A model generated the notes under the pieces. The model was given only the letters and a program-made list of their open reading frames with translations. It was not told the DNA's origin and did no database searches. From Novosphingobium mathurense (GTDB lineage: Bacteria; Pseudomonadota; Alphaproteobacteria; Sphingomonadales; Sphingomonadaceae): 64,000 bases of DNA. The translations under genes were made by a program, and so were the position numbers. How positions within the stretch are numbered: position 1 is the first letter of the stretch; every line of letters starts with the position of its first letter. This document shows, in pieces, positions 1-8,001 of this stretch. Location: NCBI RefSeq assembly GCF_900168325.1, contig NZ_FVZE01000006.1, forward strand, positions 124,001 to 188,000, read 5' to 3'.

Positions 1-2
1 TT

Positions 3-53
3 GCGGCATTCGTGATCCTCGTGTTCTTCATCTCGATCGCCAAGATGAGCTGA
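3..53 (+). CDS. 3' end of a small membrane protein upstream of ctaG (partial)
   Basis: Only the last 16 residues are in the window; the frame enters from outside and stops at TGA 51-53, five bases before the ctaG start. The visible tail (AFVILVFFISIAKMS) is a hydrophobic run that looks like the end of a single membrane helix. In alphaproteobacterial cytochrome oxidase clusters a very small membrane protein often precedes ctaG, and that is the likeliest identity. The assignment rests on position and hydrophobicity only. Confidence 0.55.
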   Translation, partial: AAFVILVFFISIAKMS

Positions 54-58
54 ACTGC

Positions 59-649
59 ATGACGGCCGTGACCCACCAGCAGCGCAGCAACAGGAAGACG
101 GCCTTCATCGCGCTTGCGATTGCGCTGGGGATGCTCGGCCTGGGCTACGCTTCGGTTCCGCTCTACCGGATCTTCTGCCAGGTCACCGGCTACGGGGGCA
201 CCACCAAGCGGGTGGACGCAACGCAGGCGGCCACCGTCAAGGACAGCGGCCGGACCATCACCGTGCGCTTCGATGCCAATGTCGCGCGTGACATGCCGTG
301 GGATTTCAAGCCCCTGCAGGTTACCGACACCGTCTCGATCGGTGCGCGCGACATGGCGCTGTTCTGGGCGAAGAACGATTCGGACCAGACCGTCACCGGC
401 ACCGCCAGCTTCAACGTGGAGCCGGAACAGGCGGCAAAATACTTCAACAAGATCCAGTGCTTCTGCTTCACCGAACAGACCCTGAAACCGGGCGAGGAAG
501 TGCGCATGCCGGTGCTGTATTACATCGATCCGGCCATCCTCGACGATCCCGACAACAAGGACGTTGAGCTGATAACGCTCAGCTATACCTTCCACGTCAC
601 ATCGATCGGGGATGCAAAGACACTGGACCGCGAACAAACTGGCGGTTAA
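59..649 (+). CDS. ctaG: Cytochrome c oxidase assembly protein CtaG (Cox11 family)
   Basis: Copper chaperone that delivers copper to the CuB centre in subunit I of aa3-type cytochrome c oxidase. It is a 196-residue membrane-anchored periplasmic protein, the usual length for the family. One N-terminal helix (about residues 15-33) is followed by a conserved Cys at 40 and the copper-binding CFCF motif at 134-137, with the family-typical run PGEEVRMPVLYYIDP behind it. The ATG lies five bases after the upstream stop, so co-transcription is likely, and subunit III follows, as expected for a cta/cox operon. Confidence 0.97.
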   Translation: MTAVTHQQRSNRKTAFIALAIALGMLGLGYASVPLYRIFCQVTGYGGTTKRVDATQAATVKDSGRTITVRFDANVARDMPWDFKPLQVTDTVSIGARDMALFWAKNDSDQTVTGTASFNVEPEQAAKYFNKIQCFCFTEQTLKPGEEVRMPVLYYIDPAILDDPDNKDVELITLSYTFHVTSIGDAKTLDREQTGG

Positions 650-728
650 GGGCCGCATGGGAAACCTGCGTGCCGGCCCCGCCGGATGCGCTCGTGTGAC
701 ATATTCGATAAACGGGGACGAAGGCACC

Positions 729-1550
729 ATGGCCGGTACCAAGCACCACGATTACCATATTCTTCCGCCGGACATCGTTCCGCTGGCGACTACGATCGGC
801 GCCTTCACCTTCACCTCGGGCATGGTTCTGTTCATGCACGACATGCCGGGCGGCCACTTCGTGCCGTGGCTGGGCATGGCGCTGCTGTTGGCCTCGATGT
901 TCGCCTGGTTCTCGAAGATCGTGAAGGAAGCGCATGCCGGCGATCACACGCCGGTCGTGCAGCTTCACCAGCGCTATGGCATGATCCTGTTCATCGCTTC
1001 GGAAGTGATGTTCTTCGTCGGCTGGTTCTGGGCCTTCTTCGACTTCTCGCTGTTCCCCTCGACCATTGCGGACGTGGTCGGCGGCCAGTGGCCGCCCAAG
1101 GCGATCGAAGCGGTCATGGATCCCTTCGACCTGCCGCTGCTCAACACCCTGATCCTGCTCTGCTCGGGCACGACCGTCACCTGGGCGCATCACGCGCTGA
1201 TCCACGGTGACCGCGAAGGCCTGAAGAAGGGCCTCTGGGCGACCGTGCTGCTCGGCCTGCTGTTCACCTCGATCCAGGCATACGAGTACGTCCACGCGCC
1301 GTTCCCCTTCGGCCAGAACACCTACGGTTCGGCCTTCTACATGGCGACCGGGTTCCACGGCTTCCACGTCATCGTCGGCACGATCATGCTGATCGTCTGC
1401 CTGATCCGCGCCTACAAGGGTGACTTCACCCCGCGCCAGCACTTCGGCTTCGAAGCGGCGGCATGGTATTGGCACTTCGTCGACGTCGTGTGGCTGTTCC
1501 TCTTCGTTGCAGTCTACATCTGGGGTGGCTGGGGTTACCCGATCCACTGA
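729..1550 (+). CDS. ctaE: Cytochrome c oxidase subunit III
   Basis: Integral membrane subunit of aa3-type cytochrome c oxidase; it stabilises the catalytic core and contributes to proton uptake. The product is 273 residues with about seven hydrophobic helices. Family landmarks include ASEVMFFVGWFWAFF in the middle and WYWHFVDVVWLFLF near the C-terminus. The frame is open further upstream, but MAGTKHHDYHILPPD at ATG 729 is the canonical N-terminus and has a GAAGG ribosome binding site just before it. The 79-base gap after ctaG and the two-base gap to the DUF983 gene suggest a single transcript. Confidence 0.96.
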   Translation: MAGTKHHDYHILPPDIVPLATTIGAFTFTSGMVLFMHDMPGGHFVPWLGMALLLASMFAWFSKIVKEAHAGDHTPVVQLHQRYGMILFIASEVMFFVGWFWAFFDFSLFPSTIADVVGGQWPPKAIEAVMDPFDLPLLNTLILLCSGTTVTWAHHALIHGDREGLKKGLWATVLLGLLFTSIQAYEYVHAPFPFGQNTYGSAFYMATGFHGFHVIVGTIMLIVCLIRAYKGDFTPRQHFGFEAAAWYWHFVDVVWLFLFVAVYIWGGWGYPIH

Positions 1551-1552
1551 TC

Positions 1553-1942
1553 ATGGCTGACAGCCACGAATCGAACACTGGAGGGCAGCCGGAGATCGCT
1601 TCGGCTGCCCTTTTCGGTCTTTGCCCCAAGTGCGGTGCGCGCACCCTGTTCGCCGGGTTGGCCTCGTTCGCTCCGCGGTGCCGTGCCTGTGGGCTGGATT
1701 ACGCGCAGTTCAACGTCGGCGACGGGCCCGCGGCCTTTCTCACCCTGATCGTGGGGGCGGTGATCGCCATTCTCGCGATCTGGGTGCAGCTTTCGTTCGA
1801 GCCGCCGTTCTGGGTCCATGCCCTGCTGTGGATCCCCCTATCGACCGCGCTGGTCATCGGCGGGCTGCGAATCGCCAAGGCCTGGCTGCTCGGCGCCGAG
1901 TATCGCCGCCGTGCCGGTGAAGGCCGGCTCAAGGAAGACTGA
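1553..1942 (+). CDS. DUF983 family membrane protein with zinc ribbon
   Basis: A 129-residue protein with two CxxC pairs near the N-terminus (CPKCG at 24-28 and CRACG at 43-47), which probably form a zinc ribbon. Two hydrophobic helices follow at about residues 62-105. This is the DUF983 architecture, frequently encoded between oxidase subunit III and SURF1 in Alphaproteobacteria. A role in oxidase maturation is inferred from that position; no enzymatic activity can be read from the sequence. ATG 1553 begins two bases after the ctaE stop, which marks translational coupling and excludes the longer upstream frame. Confidence 0.88.
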   Translation: MADSHESNTGGQPEIASAALFGLCPKCGARTLFAGLASFAPRCRACGLDYAQFNVGDGPAAFLTLIVGAVIAILAIWVQLSFEPPFWVHALLWIPLSTALVIGGLRIAKAWLLGAEYRRRAGEGRLKED

Positions 1943-1953
1943 CGGGAGCCCTC

Positions 1954-2520
1954 ATGCGCAAATTTCCGATATTCGCGACGCTTGTCGTGCTGGTGGCCGT
2001 TGCGATCATGATTGGCCTCGGACTGTGGCAACTCAAGCGCCTCCATCAGAAGGAAGCGCTGCTCGCGCATTACGCGCAGGCGCAGACCAACGCCGAGGAA
2101 GTCATCTGGCCGCGCGACGAAGCGGAGCAGACCGATCTGCTCTATCGCCATGCGCGGCTGACCTGCGAGGGCGTGACCGAGCATTCGAGCATGGCCGGGC
2201 GCAATGCTTCGGGCGAATCGGGCGCGGCGCAGACTGCGCGTTGCATGTTGCCCGACGGTGCCAAGGCGCTCGTCGTGCTGGGTTGGTCGCGTCAGCCCAA
2301 TGCCGCGGCCAACTGGCAAGGCGGCAAGGTCCACGGCATTATCGCACCGGGCCCCCGCCTCGTTGCCAATCCGCCGCTCGATGGATTGGAGGCCAATGCG
2401 ATCCCCGATCCATCGGAAATCCCGAACAACCACTTCTCCTACGCAATGCAGTGGTTCTTCTTCGCCGCGACAGCGCTCGTCATCTACGTGCTGGCATTGA
2501 TGAAGCGTTCCCGGGGCTAG
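1954..2520 (+). CDS. SURF1 family cytochrome oxidase biogenesis protein
   Basis: A 188-residue assembly factor of the SURF1/Shy1 family, implicated in haem a insertion into oxidase subunit I. It has the family topology: an N-terminal helix ending in GLGLWQLKRL (about residues 21-30), a periplasmic domain, and a C-terminal helix (WFFFAATALVIYVLALM) close to the end. It starts 11 bases after the DUF983 gene and is the last recognisable oxidase-assembly gene before thrC. It is shorter than many SURF1 proteins (about 230-250 residues), mostly through a compact central domain, but both membrane segments are present. Confidence 0.92.
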   Translation: MRKFPIFATLVVLVAVAIMIGLGLWQLKRLHQKEALLAHYAQAQTNAEEVIWPRDEAEQTDLLYRHARLTCEGVTEHSSMAGRNASGESGAAQTARCMLPDGAKALVVLGWSRQPNAAANWQGGKVHGIIAPGPRLVANPPLDGLEANAIPDPSEIPNNHFSYAMQWFFFAATALVIYVLALMKRSRG

Positions 2521-2630
2521 GGAAGGGCTCATTGCGCCTTCCCAATTCGCCGATCGGAAGGCCGTCGTCGCAGCGACAATGTCATGCGAGGATTGCGTAA
2601 GCCGCGCTCCCCCGCTAACCGCGCATTCCC

Positions 2631-4034
2631 ATGGACTACATCAGCACTCGCGGCAGCGCTCCGGCGCTCGATTTCGAAGGCGCAACGCTCGCCGGTCTCG
2701 CTTCGGACGGCGGCCTTTATGTGCCGCGCGAATGGCCCCGCTTCTCGAAAGACGAGATCGCGGCCATGGCGGGCCTGCCCTATGCAGAGCTGGCTGCGAA
2801 GATCATGTTCCCTTTCGTCGAGGGCAGCCTCACCCATGAGCGCCTGCTCGAACTGACGACCGAAGCTTACGGCCGCTTTGCACACAAGGCGGTGACGCCG
2901 CTCAAGCAGTTCGACGAACAGCAGTGGCTGCTGGAGCTGTTCCACGGCCCGACGCTCGCGTTCAAGGACGTGGCGCTGCAGCTGCTCGGCCTGCTCTTCG
3001 AGGAATTCCTTTCGCGCTCGGAGCGCAACCTGACGATTGTCGGCGCGACTTCGGGCGACACCGGTTCGGCCGCGATCGACGCGGTTGCCGGGCGCGCCAA
3101 GGTCGACATCTTCATGCTGCACCCCAAGGGCCGCGTGTCGGACGTGCAGCGCCGCCAGATGACGACGGTGCTGGCGCCCAACGTTCACAACCTCGCGCTT
3201 GAGGATGCCAGCTTCGACGATGCCCAGGCCATCGTGAAGCGCATGTTCAACGACAGGGGCATGACCGACCGCTTCGCCATCGGCGCGGTCAACTCGATCA
3301 ACTGGGCGCGCCTGATGGCGCAGGTCGTGTACTACTTCGCCGCCGGGCTCCAACTTGGCGCCCCGCATCGCAAGGTCGCCTTCTCGGTTCCGACCGGCAA
3401 CTTCGGCGACGTCTTCGCCGGCTATGTCGCGGCGCAGATGGGCCTTCCGGTCGAAAAGCTGATCGTGGCGACCAACGTCAACGACATCCTCCACCGCGCT
3501 CTGGCCAATGGCGACTATTCGCAGGGCACGGTGACGCCGACTGCGGCGCCCTCGATGGACATCCAGGTCTCGTCGAACTTCGAACGCCTGCTGTTCGACC
3601 TGGGTGGCCGCGACGGCAAGGCCCTGGCCGAGCAGATGGCCGGCTTCGAAGCGACCAAGGCGATGCAGCTTACCAATGCGCAGCGCGAGGGGGCTTCTGC
3701 CCTGTTCCAGTCCGCACGCGCCGATGCCGACGAGATGGCCTCGACGATCCGCTGGGCCTGGGAGAACTGCGGCGAACTGATCGACCCGCACACCGCCTGC
3801 GGCCTTTTCGCCGCACGCAGTGCCGGGATCGACGCCTCGATTCCGGTCGTCACGCTGGCGACCGCGCATCCGGCCAAGTTCCCTGAAGCGGTCGAGCGCG
3901 CCACCGGGCACCGCCCGGGCCTGCCCGAGCGTGTGGGCGACCTGTTCGAGCGCGAGGAGCGCTTCACTTCGCTGACCGGCTCGTTCGAGGCGGTTGCCGA
4001 ATTCGTCGCCCAGCACGCCGCGCCCAAGGTCTGA
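2631..4034 (+). CDS. thrC: Threonine synthase
   Basis: PLP-dependent enzyme that converts O-phosphohomoserine to threonine and phosphate, the last step of threonine synthesis. At 467 residues it matches the long bacterial/fungal class. The PLP lysine is K112 in HGPTLAFKDVALQ; GATSGDTGSAAIDAV binds the cofactor phosphate, and VPTGNFGDVFAGY is a further family signature. It follows the oxidase cluster after 110 bases, an order common in sphingomonads. Its TGA overlaps the ATG of the next methyltransferase gene (shared bases 4032-4036), so the two are translationally coupled. Confidence 0.97.
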   Translation: MDYISTRGSAPALDFEGATLAGLASDGGLYVPREWPRFSKDEIAAMAGLPYAELAAKIMFPFVEGSLTHERLLELTTEAYGRFAHKAVTPLKQFDEQQWLLELFHGPTLAFKDVALQLLGLLFEEFLSRSERNLTIVGATSGDTGSAAIDAVAGRAKVDIFMLHPKGRVSDVQRRQMTTVLAPNVHNLALEDASFDDAQAIVKRMFNDRGMTDRFAIGAVNSINWARLMAQVVYYFAAGLQLGAPHRKVAFSVPTGNFGDVFAGYVAAQMGLPVEKLIVATNVNDILHRALANGDYSQGTVTPTAAPSMDIQVSSNFERLLFDLGGRDGKALAEQMAGFEATKAMQLTNAQREGASALFQSARADADEMASTIRWAWENCGELIDPHTACGLFAARSAGIDASIPVVTLATAHPAKFPEAVERATGHRPGLPERVGDLFEREERFTSLTGSFEAVAEFVAQHAAPKV

Positions 4035-4924
4035 TGGTCGAGATCGCCACCCAACCCCTGATCCTCACGGGTGAAGGCTGGGCGGACTACGGCCTTGTCG
4101 ATTCGGGACAGGGCCGCAAGCTCGAGCGTTACGGCGACTATCGCTTCATTCGCCCCGAGCCGCAGGCGATGTGGACGCCGCGCCTCGCAAACTGGGACGC
4201 GCACGGCGAGTTCGTGCCCGGTTCGGACGAGGATGGCGGCGGCCGTTGGCAATTCGAAAAGTCCGTCCCGCGCGAAGGTTGGCCGCTTGCCTGGAACGAG
4301 GTGTCCTTCACCGCGCAGTGCACGCCGTTCCGCCATCTCGGCTTCTTCCCGGACATGGCCCCGGTGTGGGACTGGATGCGCACCATGCTGGCCGGTCGCG
4401 ACGATGCCAGCACCCTCAACCTCTTCGGCTATACCGGGGTCGGCACGCTGGCGCTGTCCGCGCATGGCCCGGTCACCCATGTCGATGCCTCCAAGAAGTC
4501 GGTGGCGCAGGCGCGCGAGAATGCCGCGCTTGCCGGGCTGGAGGATCGCCCGGTGCGCTGGCTGGTCGACGATGCCGTCAAGTTCGCCGCACGCGAGGTG
4601 CGCCGCGAAAAGCGTTACGACGGGATCATCCTCGATCCTCCCAAGTTCGGGCGCGGACCGGGCGGCGAGACCTGGCGTCTGGAGGAGGGGCTGCCGGGTC
4701 TGCTTGGCGATTGCCGCAAGCTGCTTGATCCGGACAGCCGTTTTCTTTTCCTCACCGTCTATGCGGTGCGCATGTCCTCCCTCGCCCTTGCCGGGCTGAT
4801 GGGGGAACTCTTCGCCGACTTGCCCGGGACCATCGAGCACGGCGACCTTGCGGTGCGCGAGGATGGGCAGGACGGGCGGCTGCTGCCCACTGCCATATTC
4901 GCACGCTGGTCCAATCCCGGCTAA
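4034..4924 (+). CDS. Class I SAM-dependent methyltransferase (RlmI/RlmK-like)
   Basis: A 296-residue class I methyltransferase. The SAM-binding glycine loop is LFGYTGVGTLAL at about 130-141, the acidic ribose-binding end is HVDASKKSV, and the catalytic-loop motif DPPKFGRG begins at 201. The closest recognisable group is the RlmI/RlmK-type 23S rRNA cytosine methyltransferases, but the N-terminal PUA domain of RlmI is missing, so the substrate is uncertain and could be another RNA or a protein. The start overlaps the thrC stop as TGATG, and folB follows after eight bases. Confidence 0.85.
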   Translation: MVEIATQPLILTGEGWADYGLVDSGQGRKLERYGDYRFIRPEPQAMWTPRLANWDAHGEFVPGSDEDGGGRWQFEKSVPREGWPLAWNEVSFTAQCTPFRHLGFFPDMAPVWDWMRTMLAGRDDASTLNLFGYTGVGTLALSAHGPVTHVDASKKSVAQARENAALAGLEDRPVRWLVDDAVKFAAREVRREKRYDGIILDPPKFGRGPGGETWRLEEGLPGLLGDCRKLLDPDSRFLFLTVYAVRMSSLALAGLMGELFADLPGTIEHGDLAVREDGQDGRLLPTAIFARWSNPG

Positions 4925-4932
4925 GGGACGCC

Positions 4933-5304
4933 ATGGCTGATTCGCTTACACTTCAGATCGATGACTTCGAGGTCGATGTCCTCACCGGCATCTATTCGGA
5001 GGAGACCGGCAAGCCGCAACCGCTGCGCTTCTCGATCATGGTGCAGATGAAGCCGGCCGATCGCTACACCCCGGACACGCCGCTCAGCGAGAGCAAGAAC
5101 TACATGGACCTCAAGTTCGCGGCGTCCGAAGCGCTGCCGCCGGGGATCCATTTCAAGCTGATCGAGGCGGTTGCCGACCACGTCTGCGAAACCCTGTTCC
5201 TGCAGGATGCGCGCGTGGAGGCGGTGACGGTCAAGATCGTCAAGCTCGCGATCAGCGAGGCTGGCGAAAAGATCGGCATGACCCTGCACCGGGAGCGGCG
5301 CTGA
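4933..5304 (+). CDS. folB: Dihydroneopterin aldolase
   Basis: Folate biosynthesis enzyme that cleaves 7,8-dihydroneopterin to 6-hydroxymethyl-7,8-dihydropterin and glycolaldehyde. The 123-residue length is typical. FEVDVLTGIYSEETGKPQ near the N-terminus carries the conserved glutamate region; the YMDLKFAASEA and LIEAVADHVCETLF segments and the VEAVTVKIVKL strand fit the tunnelling fold. It is tightly placed between the methyltransferase and a small Rossmann-like gene whose GTG follows the folB stop by one base. This puts pterin chemistry for folate directly ahead of pterin chemistry for molybdenum cofactor. Confidence 0.93.
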   Translation: MADSLTLQIDDFEVDVLTGIYSEETGKPQPLRFSIMVQMKPADRYTPDTPLSESKNYMDLKFAASEALPPGIHFKLIEAVADHVCETLFLQDARVEAVTVKIVKLAISEAGEKIGMTLHRERR

Positions 5305-5305
5305 G

Positions 5306-5641
5306 GTGAAGGACGTGCTGCGTGTCGGACCGCTCCCCGAGGAGCCTCTGGCAGCTGCTGCCGATTTCCATGCCCGGCTGCTGCCCGCAATCGAGGCGGC
5401 CTTGCGCGGCGGAAGCGATCCGCTGGCGGTCGTCTTCCTGCCGGCCAGCCATGAACATCGCGGATGGCGGCTTGCCGCGATCCAGTCGCTTGCCCGCACC
5501 TACGCGCCTTCGCGTGTCAATGCGCTTGAGAGCGACGATGAGGCGGCGATCGCTGCCGCGCTGGACTGGCTCTCGGGCGCGGCCAGCGTCACCGGGCAGG
5601 TCATGGCTTTGGATGGTGCCGGCGCCGGACCGGTGCTATAA
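5306..5641 (+). CDS. Small Rossmann-fold-like protein between folB and moaA
   Basis: A 111-residue protein starting with GTG one base after the folB stop and ending nine bases before moaA. It resembles a degenerate short-chain dehydrogenase tail: a helix-strand pattern with AVVFLPASHEHRGWRLAAIQ, then RTYAPSRVNAL, and GQVMALDGAGAGPVL at the end, which recalls the SDR segment before the C-terminus. No glycine-rich dinucleotide motif or catalytic YxxxK is present, so enzymatic activity is doubtful. Its position suggests a pterin- or Moco-related role, but that is inference. Similar short proteins occur in other sphingomonads. Confidence 0.75.
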   Translation: MKDVLRVGPLPEEPLAAAADFHARLLPAIEAALRGGSDPLAVVFLPASHEHRGWRLAAIQSLARTYAPSRVNALESDDEAAIAAALDWLSGAASVTGQVMALDGAGAGPVL

Positions 5642-5650
5642 CCCCTTGCA

Positions 5651-6655
5651 ATGACGAAGCGCGCGCCACTCGTTGACCAGTTCCAGAGGCGGATAACCTA
5701 CCTGCGCATGTCGGTGACCGACCGCTGCGATCTGCGCTGTGCCTATTGCATGCCCGAGCGCATGACCTTCCTGCCGCGCAAGGACGTCCTCAGCCTTGAG
5801 GAACTGCACGATCTCGCACTCGGCTTCATCGACCGGGGCATCACCAAGCTGCGCCTGACCGGAGGCGAACCGCTCGTCCGGCGTGACATGATGGAACTGG
5901 TCCACGCGCTCGGCCGCAAGATCGGCGACGGGCTGGAGGAATTGACCCTTACCACCAACGGCACCCGTCTCGCCGAATTTGCCGACGATCTCTTCGCTTT
6001 CGGCGTGCGGCGCATCAACGTGTCGCTCGATACCCTCGACCGCGAGACGTTTGCGAAGCTCTCGCGCCGCGATTCGCTGCCGCAGGTGCTCGAAGGGCTG
6101 GCCGCGGCGAAAGCGGCGGGCCTCAGGGTCAAGCTCAATACCGTCGCGCTCAAGGGCGTGAACGAGGACCATATCGCCGATCTCGTCGCCTGGGCGCACG
6201 GGCAGGGCTTCGACGCTACGCTGATCGAGGTCATGCCGCTGGGCGAGGTCGAGGAAGACCGCTTCGATCACTACCTGCCGCTCGTCGCCGTGCGCGACGC
6301 GCTGGAGCGGCGCTGGACGCTCGATCCCAGCGATCACCGCAGCGGTGGCCCGGCGCGCTATTTCGACGTGGCAGAGACCGGCGGAAGGCTGGGCCTGATT
6401 ACGCCGCTCACCAACAATTTTTGCGACGGGTGCAACCGGATCCGCGTGACGGCGACAGGCCAGCTCTATGCCTGCCTCGGCGGGAACGAGCGGGTCGACC
6501 TGCGCGCGGCGCTGCGTAGCGAGGACCCAGAGGCGGCGCTGTCCGATGCGCTCGACGTGGCCATGCGGATCAAGCCCGCGCGCCACCATTTCGCCATCGA
6601 GGAACCAGGCGCGGCCCCGGCACTTTCCCGTCATATGTCCATGACAGGAGGCTGA
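5651..6655 (+). CDS. moaA: GTP 3',8-cyclase (molybdenum cofactor step 1)
   Basis: Radical-SAM enzyme that, with MoaC, converts GTP to cyclic pyranopterin monophosphate. The 334-residue protein has the N-terminal cluster CxxxCxxC at 26, 30 and 33 (DRCDLRCAYCMP), LRLTGGEPLVRRD for SAM binding, the C-terminal cluster cysteines at 258, 261 and 275 (FCDGCNRIRVTATGQLYAC), and the essential terminal GG. It opens a moaA-moaD-moaE run with five-base and four-base spacers, clearly one operon. moaC and moeA are not in this window. Confidence 0.97.
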   Translation: MTKRAPLVDQFQRRITYLRMSVTDRCDLRCAYCMPERMTFLPRKDVLSLEELHDLALGFIDRGITKLRLTGGEPLVRRDMMELVHALGRKIGDGLEELTLTTNGTRLAEFADDLFAFGVRRINVSLDTLDRETFAKLSRRDSLPQVLEGLAAAKAAGLRVKLNTVALKGVNEDHIADLVAWAHGQGFDATLIEVMPLGEVEEDRFDHYLPLVAVRDALERRWTLDPSDHRSGGPARYFDVAETGGRLGLITPLTNNFCDGCNRIRVTATGQLYACLGGNERVDLRAALRSEDPEAALSDALDVAMRIKPARHHFAIEEPGAAPALSRHMSMTGG

Positions 6656-6660
6656 CTTCG

Positions 6661-6903
6661 ATGTCGCTCAATCTCGTTTTCCTCGGTCGGCTCGAGGATG
6701 TGGCCGGTAGTGGAAAGCTCTCGGTTCCGGTGTTGCCGTGTATCGATGCCGTGATCGATTCGCTCGATCCGTCGCTCGGGCAGGCGCTCAAGGCGCCCAG
6801 GGTGAAGCTCGCGGTCAACGGAATCCTGGTGCAGGATACCGATGCGCCGGTTCTCAAGGACGGCGACGAGATCGCCTTCCTGCCGCCGGTATCGGGCGGC
6901 TGA
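6661..6903 (+). CDS. moaD: Molybdopterin synthase small subunit (MoaD/ThiS family)
   Basis: Ubiquitin-fold sulfur carrier. Its C-terminal Gly-Gly is adenylated and thiocarboxylated to supply sulfur to molybdopterin synthase. The 80-residue protein ends in FLPPVSGG, the required tail, after the typical DGDEIAF stretch. It starts five bases after moaA and is followed by moaE after four bases, which separates it from ThiS-type carriers of similar size. Confidence 0.95.
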   Translation: MSLNLVFLGRLEDVAGSGKLSVPVLPCIDAVIDSLDPSLGQALKAPRVKLAVNGILVQDTDAPVLKDGDEIAFLPPVSGG

Positions 6904-6907
6904 AGCC

Positions 6908-7366
6908 GTGGGCTGCGAGAGGCACTCCGACGTCCGCCTGTTGACCTCGCCCTTCGCTCCGGCGGAAGAGATCGCCTCGTTCGCCCGCGCGAAACCCGAA
7001 TCGGGCGGCGTCGTCAGCTTCATCGGCCAGGTGCGCGAAGGCGATGGCGTCGAGGCGCTCGAGCTGCAGCATTACGAACCGCTGACCCTGCCGGCGATGG
7101 AGAAGCTGGCCGTGAGCGTCCATCGCCGCTGGGATCTCGACGGGGTCCTTATCGTCCACCGCAGCGGCGTCATGGTGCCTGGCGATCCGATCGTGCTGGT
7201 CGCCGCGGCGGCCCGTCACCGGCGCGATGCCTTCGCTGCAGCCGACTTCGCAATGGATCACCTCAAGAGCGAATCGTGGTTCTGGAAGCGCGAGAAGCGC
7301 GGGGGCGAATGGCACTGGATCGAACCGCGCGAGCAGGATTTCGACGATATCGCCCGCTGGGGCTGA
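6908..7366 (+). CDS. moaE: Molybdopterin synthase catalytic subunit
   Basis: Catalytic subunit that uses MoaD thiocarboxylate to insert two sulfurs into cyclic pyranopterin monophosphate. The 152-residue product has GGVVSFIGQVRE near the N-terminus, HRSGVMVPGDPIVLVAAAA in the middle, and LKSESWFWKRE with the conserved lysine pair near the active site. The frame is open upstream into moaD; GTG 6908, four bases after the moaD stop, is the first start that leaves moaD intact. TTG 6941, just before TSPFAP, is an alternative. Confidence 0.94.
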   Translation: MGCERHSDVRLLTSPFAPAEEIASFARAKPESGGVVSFIGQVREGDGVEALELQHYEPLTLPAMEKLAVSVHRRWDLDGVLIVHRSGVMVPGDPIVLVAAAARHRRDAFAAADFAMDHLKSESWFWKREKRGGEWHWIEPREQDFDDIARWG

Positions 7367-7424
7367 CGGGGCTGCGCGGCGCTGGCAGGCCTGCCGCAAA
7401 AAAATTTCACTCCGCTTTCGCGAT

Positions 7425-7438
7425 TTGACCGCCGTCAA
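7425..7438. promoter_or_regulatory. FNR/FixK-like anaerobox TTGA-N6-TCAA
   Basis: The sequence TTGACCGCCGTCAA is a perfect match to the FNR/FixK half-site arrangement TTGA-N6-TCAA. It sits inside a longer inverted repeat (GCGATTTG at 7420-7427, CAAATCGC at 7440-7447). Its centre is about 60 bases before the ATG of the following membrane-protein gene. If the centre is at -41.5, transcription would start near 7473, just before the ribosome binding site, with a weak -10 (CATGGT, 7461-7466). The motif match is seen; regulation by an FNR-type protein is inferred. Confidence 0.5.
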
Positions 7439-7491
7439 ACAAATCGCCTGCATGCCGAAGCATGGTCGTCTTCGAGAAGGAGATCAGCACC

Positions 7492-7911
7492 ATGTCGCAA
7501 CGTTTGTCCCATGAACAACTCCAGCAACTTGCCAGGATCACCGATGCGCCCGTGCGCACCAAAGTGGAACGCAATTTCGGTCTTCCGACCGGGCTCTATG
7601 TTGCGACCGTAGCGCTCTATCTCGGGTTTATCGGGGTCATGGCCAGTCTGTTCATGAACCCTGAACTCGCCATTCCGATGGTCATTTTTGCGGGCTTCGT
7701 GGTCTTCGCGTTCGGCCTGGCCGGCTACTGGGCGAAGATGAAGCCCGACCATGATACCGCGTCGCTGACATGGGGGCAGTTCGGCAGCCGCGGTATCGAT
7801 ACTCTGAGCGGAAGGCTGACCGCAAGCGAGGCGGCGATTCAGGTCCTCATGCTGCCCGTGCTGATCCTGGGCTGGGGCCTGGCCGTCGCGGTCATCGTGG
7901 CCTTTACCTGA
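7492..7911 (+). CDS. Hypothetical membrane protein behind an FNR-like site
   Basis: A 139-residue protein of unknown function with about three hydrophobic helices (GLYVATVALYLGFIGVMASLF, IPMVIFAGFVVFAFGLAGYW and a C-terminal IQVLMLPVLILGWGLAVAVI) separated by polar loops. ATG 7492 is chosen over ATG 7462 because an AAGGAG ribosome binding site (7477-7482) lies nine bases ahead of it. No enzymatic motif is visible. It stands alone after the moa genes, with a candidate FNR/FixK box upstream and a strong terminator downstream. That suggests an oxygen-responsive monocistronic unit. Confidence 0.7.
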   Translation: MSQRLSHEQLQQLARITDAPVRTKVERNFGLPTGLYVATVALYLGFIGVMASLFMNPELAIPMVIFAGFVVFAFGLAGYWAKMKPDHDTASLTWGQFGSRGIDTLSGRLTASEAAIQVLMLPVLILGWGLAVAVIVAFT

Positions 7912-7952
7912 GCCGGGGGGCTTTCAGGTTCCATTTCGATGGACGTTCGGAG

Positions 7953-7982
7953 ACCCCTCCCTCGCAAGAGGGAGGGGTTTTC
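7953..7982 (+). terminator. Rho-independent terminator
   Basis: A ten-base perfect stem, CCCCTCCCTC (7954-7963) pairing with GAGGGAGGGG (7968-7977), with a GCAA tetraloop and a following TTTT. It lies between the membrane-protein gene ending at 7911 and the convergent lipoprotein gene ending at 8002. Confidence 0.85.
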
Positions 7983-8001
7983 GCATGTCCGGAAGGTCGG
8001 T

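Noticed and set aside
7374..7405. A GGCAGGCCTGCC palindrome followed by AAAAAAATTT after moaE
   Set aside because: The poly-A is on the wrong strand for a moaE terminator and there is no minus-strand gene ending there.
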